From assembly GCF_047511655.1 (NCBI RefSeq), contig NC_133390.1:129633583-129697582 (forward strand): 64,000 nt of DNA, given 5' to 3'. Position numbers and translations under genes: made by a program. Shown piece by piece: positions 57,600 to 64,000 of the stretch. The DNA is from Castor canadensis. Its lineage: Eukaryota > Chordata > Mammalia > Rodentia > Castoridae. Position 1 is the first letter of the stretch. Every line of letters begins with the position of its first letter. The notes beneath the pieces were generated by a model. The model was not told the origin of the DNA. It made no database searches and saw nothing but the letters and a program-made list of their open reading frames with translations.

Positions 57600-59850
57600 C
57601 ATGACCTACTTCTGATAATAAATGCTTCTCAAGTTATTAAGAAAAAGAAACTTTAGTGAAATTTAAGTAAGTTCTATTTGCACAGAATTTGTTTAATGGA
57701 TGCTTTGTGTGATGCATGCATATACGCTTGAGAAGCTGTCTTTGGAAAGCGGAAAGTTCCACGGTCCAGATATTTAGAGGATACATGTGAAAAAAAATTA
57801 AACAGATTTTCATTGTAAACCTTATCAGAGCTTAGAAAAGGCAAGCTAAGCAGTAATTTTCTAGGGAGGAGTTTAGAAAGTATGATTTGCCAAAGGTATT
57901 TGACAGAACTTACCTCTGTGAAGCACTGTCACCTCTTGGTTACATTTCACTAGGTACTGGCACCTCAGTGCTGAGCAGTAGCTGACTGAATGGCAGCTAG
58001 AAGTTTGCCACAAACAGAGCCTGGTTCCCACCATAGTCTACATCTCAGCCTGGTCCCCAGATGCCAAGCCACACTCCATATGAATGTGGAATGATTCATA
58101 CAGCTCTGCACACCGGCTCTGCAGGAGATGGAGGCCTGAGCGGCATATTAGAGTTACGGATGGCTCAGAGCAGCCATGGAGTCATTGGACTTCTTCCTGA
58201 GTCCTCATTGACGTGAGAAAAGGGGAAGAGAGATCTCAAGGAGCTCCTGCATCTATTGCAATGTAAATCACAGGGAAATGGAGGCATCACAATACCAGAT
58301 GTCCCTGGGGCAGACACTGGGCAGCTATGGCCATTTTTTTACCAGCATAATTACAAGCAAATGCCGAATGAGAGTGTGGGAATATGGGAGATGGGTGTAG
58401 ATATGCCATATTTTACATCCACTACCCACAGGAGCAAAGTTAAGATGTGATATTCAACATATGATTTCCTGCATACTGATGTTTAATTTTACAAAGACTA
58501 GATGTCAGCCACATCTTTTGAGTGAACATGCCTGCTGTACCCTCATACTCTTTCACTCATACATGACAAAAAAATGCCCAATGGCTTCCATGGGGGAAAA
58601 TGCTATTGCTGTGCTTCCAACATGGTTGTCAGATCTTTGGTGATACCTCACACCAGAGCTTGTCCTTTCATGTGACAAGGATGCTTAAATGCCTGATAGC
58701 TTCTTCTAGAGAAAAAAGAAAATAAATAGATAGAGTTTGTTTGAAGTTAAAGTTGAGAGGAGAGGTAGAATATTCATGTTGTACATGATATTTTATCCTT
58801 ATTAGCATTTTTATCCTGTTTGGTCAGTGACCAAATAGAGTCAGAAGTAAGGCTAGTTTCAAAACAGGTGACTAGAGTGTTTGAATAGTATTTGATTAAA
58901 TCAAATCAAATCAAATTGAATCAGAGTCTGAGAGTGTTCACTTGTGTCTGAGGAAAGTTTCTTTAGGACTGATCTTGAATACAGAAGGCACAGCATTAAC
59001 CCAGTGTGGCATACAAAACAAAGGGAAAATAAGTTCTCTGTCCCAGCATGAGTTGCTACCAAGCAAGGGGAAATCTTAGTCTTTAAGTCACGACAAGAAG
59101 CCAAGCTTCAGACAGGAAACAAATTGCTTGAGGAAGTAATTTATAACTTGAAGACTGGAGAATATCCCAGAAGCCCTCTGCCCAGAGCAAACTTTTCTGG
59201 TGTGTGGGGGAAGAGAAGGTTGGGTAATAATGTAGAACAATTGTGATGTTTATTGATTTTGGACAGGAGGTGATAATAAGGCAGCCCCAAGATTCAAACA
59301 AGGCAGGGCTACTTGTAGTCCATCATGATTTCCAATGTTTTCCAAACTTCAGGTACAATAACCCAGAGAACAATTAGGGCAGAAGCAATGAGACCAAGGG
59401 ATGGCTTGTACCTTCATCTTGAGGCTCTCCCTGTCCAAACACACACACACACCTGTCTCACTATACAGAAACCAGAAAAATGTCAAATGACTACAAGTCT
59501 TCCTTCCAGTTCAGGCATCTGGTTGAACTCCTGAGCTTCAATCATTCATGCTAAATAATTTTCACATAAATAATTGCTGCTTTTTTCACTATTTATTTAT
59601 ACATTCAGAAGGGAGCTTCATTTGGAAATGGGTCGGTCCTGCTCTGTTGTGCTAAGTAAATCACAGGATTGAAATTCTGGCATGCTCTTGGGAAGATGGT
59701 GAATCTACCCTCCAGCTCAAAGCTACTCTGTGTGGGCTCAGGACAAATATAATTATCCTATCCTCATTAACAAACCTCCATTACTGTCCAACCTTGGGCT
59801 ACTTATCGCCTACCTTTCCAAGTTGTCCATAATCTCTGTTATGAAATGTT
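57600..59850. other. Stretch without recognisable gene
   Basis: 58000-58240 has higher GC and a few CpGs than its surroundings but no gene or repeat I recognise. Open frames are short. It holds the (AAATC)n run at 58893-58920 and a short AC run near 59440. Confidence 0.4.
58893..58920. repeat. (AAATC)n short tandem repeat
   Basis: GATTAAATCAAATCAAATCA and onward, about five units, the last one altered. Confidence 0.85.
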
Positions 59851-59854
59851 GCTT

Positions 59855-60085
59855 AGAGTGACAGCTGGCACTTACCCAAAGTTCCAAGTAATTTATATGA
59901 ATTGCCCCTTATAAATCTCCATGATAATTCAATCTATATCTCCATTTGAAAGATAAGGAGTTGAGAGAAGAAAAAGATGAAGACCTCAGCCAAGGTACTT
60001 TGTTTCTATATGAGAGCATCAGGATTTGAATCCAGGCCATCTGTTTTCTAAGTCTAATTTCTTAATTAGCAAACTATGCTTTTTC
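59855..60085 (-). mobile_element. MIR SINE relic
   Basis: TAAATCTCCATGATAATTCA, TCCATTTGAAAGATAAGGAG, AGACCTCAGCCAAGGTACTT and CAGGATTTGAATCCAGGCCA are the reversed MIR in order and nearly full length. Confidence 0.6.
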
Positions 60086-60434
60086 ACACAGAAAACTTTT
60101 ATACAGTATGAATTTGACAAAGATGAAATGTGAAATAAGCACACAGTAAAACTGAGTGAACAAATTCCTCCTCAGAATGCCCAGTGCTGACCTCTGCAGA
60201 CTTCCTCCAGTCTATTGGCAGTAGAGAAGAAAAGCCAGGATTACACAGATCTTAACTCACCAGGTGATTCTTACAGAACCCCATGGTGGACTATAATACA
60301 CTTTCCTCTTGACTAAGAATTCTGTGTTATAATACCCACAGGAATTTGTGACTACACCAAACAGGTCAAAATTGTTGGTTTAAAGTGCTTTGGCTATCTG
60401 AAGGCTCTATTTTCTTTTGTTTTTCCTTTCTTTT

Positions 60435-60690
60435 TTCCTCATTTTTTATTAGCACATATTGTATATATTAGTTGTAAAATGGGGTACATTGTGACATTTC
60501 CATAAATGCATATAATGTACTTTAATCACCTCCTCTGTTATCTTTCTTATTGCCCTCCCCTTTTAAAAAAGTTTTTTATAGTTTCATTTTTCTATATTCA
60601 TACATGCATATGAAGTACTTCAATCATATCCCTCCTATCATTACTCTCTCCTTTTATCCTCCCCCTTCCAATGGTTTCTACCTTCACATA
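60435..60690 (-). mobile_element. L1-like 3'-end sequence, two T-rich blocks
   Basis: Block one: TTAGCACATATTGTATATAT ... GGGTACATTGTGACATTTCC, ATAAATGCATATAATGTACT. Block two: TTCTATATTCATACATGCAT, GAAGTACTTCAATCATATCC, then a CT-rich run. Both resemble the T-run, ATTCATA-type box and pyrimidine-rich order of reversed L1 tails in this window, but diverged, perhaps an older subfamily. The assignment is tentative. Confidence 0.4.
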
Positions 60691-60699
60691 GTGCAGCTC

Positions 60700-62675
60700 A
60701 TTATTTTTGATGATTTGTAAATTGAATTGGATGTTTCAGAACTCCATAAAGACTGCTATCTTTGCATTCCTTCATCCTCAGGTCTCACTGCCTCCCCCTC
60801 TACCCACCTAAAATGAGAATTCTACATGGCAATATGGTGCCTACCTTATTTTGAAAACCTCCTACCAAAGCAGTTGGGCTTTGGAATTATAAGGAAGGGG
60901 CTAGTAATTGATTAAGTAGTAGTAAGCTGGAGAAGCAGGAGACCTGTAAAGAGAAGGAATGAGCATAATGGTATCATAAAGTCTAAATTAAAGATAGTTC
61001 TGAGCATCAGTTTAGCTTCGAACATTGTGGAAGGATAAGCAAAATGAACCATACAGGTATTTAACATGTATGATTTGTAGCATTTAGAGGGGAAGAAAAT
61101 TACAGGATAAAATTCCCTTCCATCCATTTACTTGGATGAAGCTGCAAAGTTATCTCTGAGAGTAACGTTAATTGAAATGGCAATTTCACATTATAGAATG
61201 AATTTTTCCCTAAATATTTCTCTTTGCCCTTGATTCAGAAATATTTAAACATGGCTCTCATTTCTACTTAAGACTTCTCAACTTGCATGGCTGCTGCTGC
61301 TGCTCACGGTCTCATATTGCTCTAAATTTTTCCACTCCCTTACTCTGCACAAATGCTTGGCTTGGGCATTTGCAGGAGTAGGATTTATTTTAGTATGCCA
61401 ACACTTGCCTCCAGAGTGACAGCTGGTACTTTTTAGTCAAAGTACTACTTTGTACATTTAAGATTTTGTGAAATGGATTAAGGAAAGTTTGCATCATCCA
61501 AAGCAAATGTAACTTCAAATTATATTTTAAAATGTGATTCATATTGACTCAATAATAATTAGTTTGTCCGAGTGTATAATTATGAAGATTTTTACATGCT
61601 ATATAATATTATAGCAATGCCTACTTTGGAGGCAGGAATATAGACTGGGAAAACCTTCTTTCATGTTTGTAGAAACTTTAGTATCCTTAACAGTATTTAG
61701 GCATTGAAAACACAATGATAGTACTGTGACCACCTGCTAGTTGTTTACTTGCAACCCATTGCCTTGGAGGAGATCTTTTGTATTTCATCCTCTGGGTCAA
61801 GATAAAATTATCAAAGACTTGAGATCTGCTTAAAATCGACTGAACCCTCTAGAATTATTTTGGACAAAGCCCGTACTAAAACTCTACTGTATATCACAAA
61901 ACACTAAGGTCAAACTTTAGTTGGGTATGGTTACATAGTAAGAGAAACATATATTTTATTTTTAAAGATTAAATTTAATAGAATTTTAGAAGCTTTTCTT
62001 TTATACATAGACCCTGAAATTTCTATGCCTTCAAGTAAACCACCTCTTTCTCAAGATATCCAGAGAGTAGTGGCAAACACTGTGATTTGGAATTCTACCT
62101 TCTAACATGCTGGCAGGGAAGAGCTGGGACACCACTTGAGATCACTGAATAAAAATGTGATTAGATCAAATGACTTACACTTAGAAATCTAAAGGTAACT
62201 ACCAGCCTTATCTATTCTCCTCTTTACTTTCCATATTGACTCCACCACAGAGGAAGGGTAAACAAGCAAGCCAGAAAACAAACAAACCAAAACAAATAAA
62301 TAGCTATATCTATATATAAAGGCCAGGATCTTCAACCATGTTTAAAAAAAAAAAAAGAAAAAGAAAGTTGGCTAGGATCAAAATGAGTCTTGGTTCTGCA
62401 CTGCCACAAATATCTCACAAAGCAAAAAATAGAGAGAAGAGGTTATCAACATTTCCCAGAGAAGCTGTATTCAGCCAAAATTCCAAGCCAGAAATGCAAG
62501 AGAAAGAACATGGTCTCTCTCTCCTTAAGGCACAGTAACTCCATAGAGTAGGATTCATCATTAGCCATATCTTGGATAATGAAACTGATAATTCTTTCTG
62601 TTTAGGTAAAAGAACGAAGACAGGCCTGAAATAGAAAAGAGGAAACAAATTGGCTTCAGAAAATCCTTCCCATCA
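60700..62675. other. Stretch without recognisable gene
   Basis: AT-rich. It holds a short GCT run (61290-61306, GGCTGCTGCTGCTGCTC). No coding or repeat identity is recognised. Confidence 0.4.
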
Positions 62676-62677
62676 GA

Positions 62678-62890
62678 GAGTTGTGGTGTACACCTACCTG
62701 TAATCCCAGCACTCATGAGGAGGAGGCAGAAGGATCATCAGTTCCAGGCCAGCCTGGGCTACTTAACAAAACCTTGTGTCAAAACACCAAGGTCTGGTGT
62801 TGTTACTCAGGGATAGAATGCCTGTCTAGCATGCCTACATCCCTAGGTTTGATCTCCAGCACCATAAAAAAAGAAGTAAAAGAAAAAAAA
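62678..62890 (+). mobile_element. Dimeric B1-ID SINE
   Basis: B1 part: GTTGTGGTGTACACCTACCT, GTAATCCCAGCACTCATGAG, TTCCAGGCCAGCCTGGGCTA. ID part: GTCTGGTGTTGTTACTCAGG, GATAGAATGCCTGTCTAGCA, CCTAGGTTTGATCTCCAGCA. It ends in A-rich sequence (CCATAAAAAAAGAAG, later A9). Same order (B1 then ID) as at 3301. Confidence 0.85.
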
Positions 62891-62894
62891 AGTA

Positions 62895-64000
62895 CTTTCC
62901 ATGTTCTTCTTTTTAATCCATTTAGCTTAACATGCAAGCCTGTATTCACCTACCAAGGGGGAGTCAGACAATTTTCAAGTCACCATAGTCAGTCATCATG
63001 AGGTATTTCTGGAACCATGCATGCCACTGCACTTTGTGTACTCCTCTGTCATGCTCAATTCCACGCAGAACCATAGTGACCACATTGTATAGATCAAAGA
63101 GGGAATAGGGGAAGGGCATTAGATCCCTCTTTCATGTGCATATTTAAGAAAAATATCAATCCTGAGCATTTTAGTTGTAATAACACAGGTGACAAACCAT
63201 GGGAAATAAGAAAATTGGTGTCCAATTTGTTGTATCTGTGAATTCTAGATTGAGGTTTCTGACCTTGATGAGAATGAAGGGACCCTCTAGGATCATCTGT
63301 GGCAAGTTGAAGGAGAGCCTTATCTGTGTGCACCTGGGCTGTTCACTGTGTTCCAAGATGCCATTTCTGTATGTGCTGCCATTCCCAAGTAAAATTCCAC
63401 TCTGGGGATATGTTTATTGGACACAGACCTACCTCTAGCCTTTGACGTATTTTCAAATCTGGCTCTTGTTCTTTCATAACCAAGCACACCTAACATCAGC
63501 ACATTTGCTTCAATTCTTTCTTTTCTATTTTTTTTTCCCAAGGTGGCAACATTTTTCTCCTCTTATTAACTCTTAAAGGCCTAGAAATGGGTGTTTCTTT
63601 TTCATATTTAAATCTATTTCCTTTCCTGGTATTCCGTTTTCATTCCTCATCTTATCATCCCTAGTTCTTTATTACTTTCCCCCAAATTAAACAGGTCTTC
63701 ATTCTGAATTGTGCTTCTTTCAGTTCCTTTACTTGATTTTAAACTATATCAAAGAACCAGTGAGGGTGATTGTTCACATGAAAATAAAAGGAAAGCTCTG
63801 AGATCTTTCTACATTACTTATTCTACAGCTTTCTTTCTTCTTCTCTACTGTTTAAGAAGGTGATTATTATTCTTCTGTTATTTTTCTGAGGTATTATATC
63901 AACTCATTTCTATTCCCTCTTGAGACTTTTATCAATTGGATTGCATAACCAGTGATGCTAAAACTTAATGATTGAAAGCAATAACCATCTGTTAGGGTCA
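62895..64000. other. Stretch without recognisable gene
   Basis: No repeat family or gene recognised. It becomes T- and C-rich after 63480. Open frames on both strands at 63094-63541 are short and overlap one another, as expected by chance. Confidence 0.4.

Noticed and set aside
1-64000. CRISPR arrays, phage or bacterial operons, defence systems
   Set aside because: The only tandem repeats are microsatellites and short duplications. SINE, L1 and LTR content shows a mammalian nuclear genome.

Overview
This window looks like AT-rich intergenic or intronic DNA from a rodent nuclear genome. I find no intact protein-coding gene, no CpG island, no tRNA, snRNA, 5S or 7SK copy, and no CRISPR or prokaryotic-type gene organisation. 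The interspersed repeats point to a rodent. There are ID-type tRNA-derived SINEs, B1-type 7SL-derived monomers fused to ID units, and L1 copies with a characteristic 3' tail (a G-rich polypurine tract, then a GAAATGACCCAA-like block, then ATGAATAATAAAAAA). From recall, that tail and the ID/B1 fusions resemble Castorimorpha (beaver-like) genomes. Rodent is fairly secure; the family is inference.

Layout. 1-2.5 kb: 5' part of an L1 on the minus strand (ORF1 and 5'UTR), running off the left edge, with a small L1 tail nested in it. 2.6-8 kb: a possible LTR, a B1/ID SINE, and two ancient L1M pieces in opposite orientations, the first split by an ID SINE. 8-16 kb: mostly unannotatable sequence with MIR, L2 and DNA-transposon relics. 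16.2-17.6 kb: an ERVL (MLT2-like) LTR split by a younger L1. 17.7-25 kb: low repeat density, including two minus-strand stretches that look like transcript 3' ends (near 18.5 and 23.2 kb). 25.6-28.2 kb: ancient L1M. 35.1-39.3 kb: an L1M ORF2 relic broken by three ID-type SINEs and a younger 1.74-kb L1 with target-site duplications. 39.3-41.6 kb: a processed pseudogene of alpha-endosulfine (ENSA) on the minus strand, with flanking duplications. 42.1-42.4 kb: a MaLR LTR. 44-57 kb: scattered SINEs, MIR/L2 relics and microsatellites, plus two L1 3' ends in inverted orientation (51.7-52.9 kb). 57-64 kb: sparse, with one MIR, an L1-like T-rich stretch and one B1/ID SINE.

The window is best read as layers of retrotransposition: ancient L2/MIR/L1M and LTRs, then rodent L1 activity that moved its own copies, SINEs and one host mRNA. 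I found no sign of a new biological system. The best leads are the ENSA retrocopy, the inverted L1 pair, the nested 35-41.6 kb stack, and the two possible 3' ends of unidentified minus-strand transcripts.
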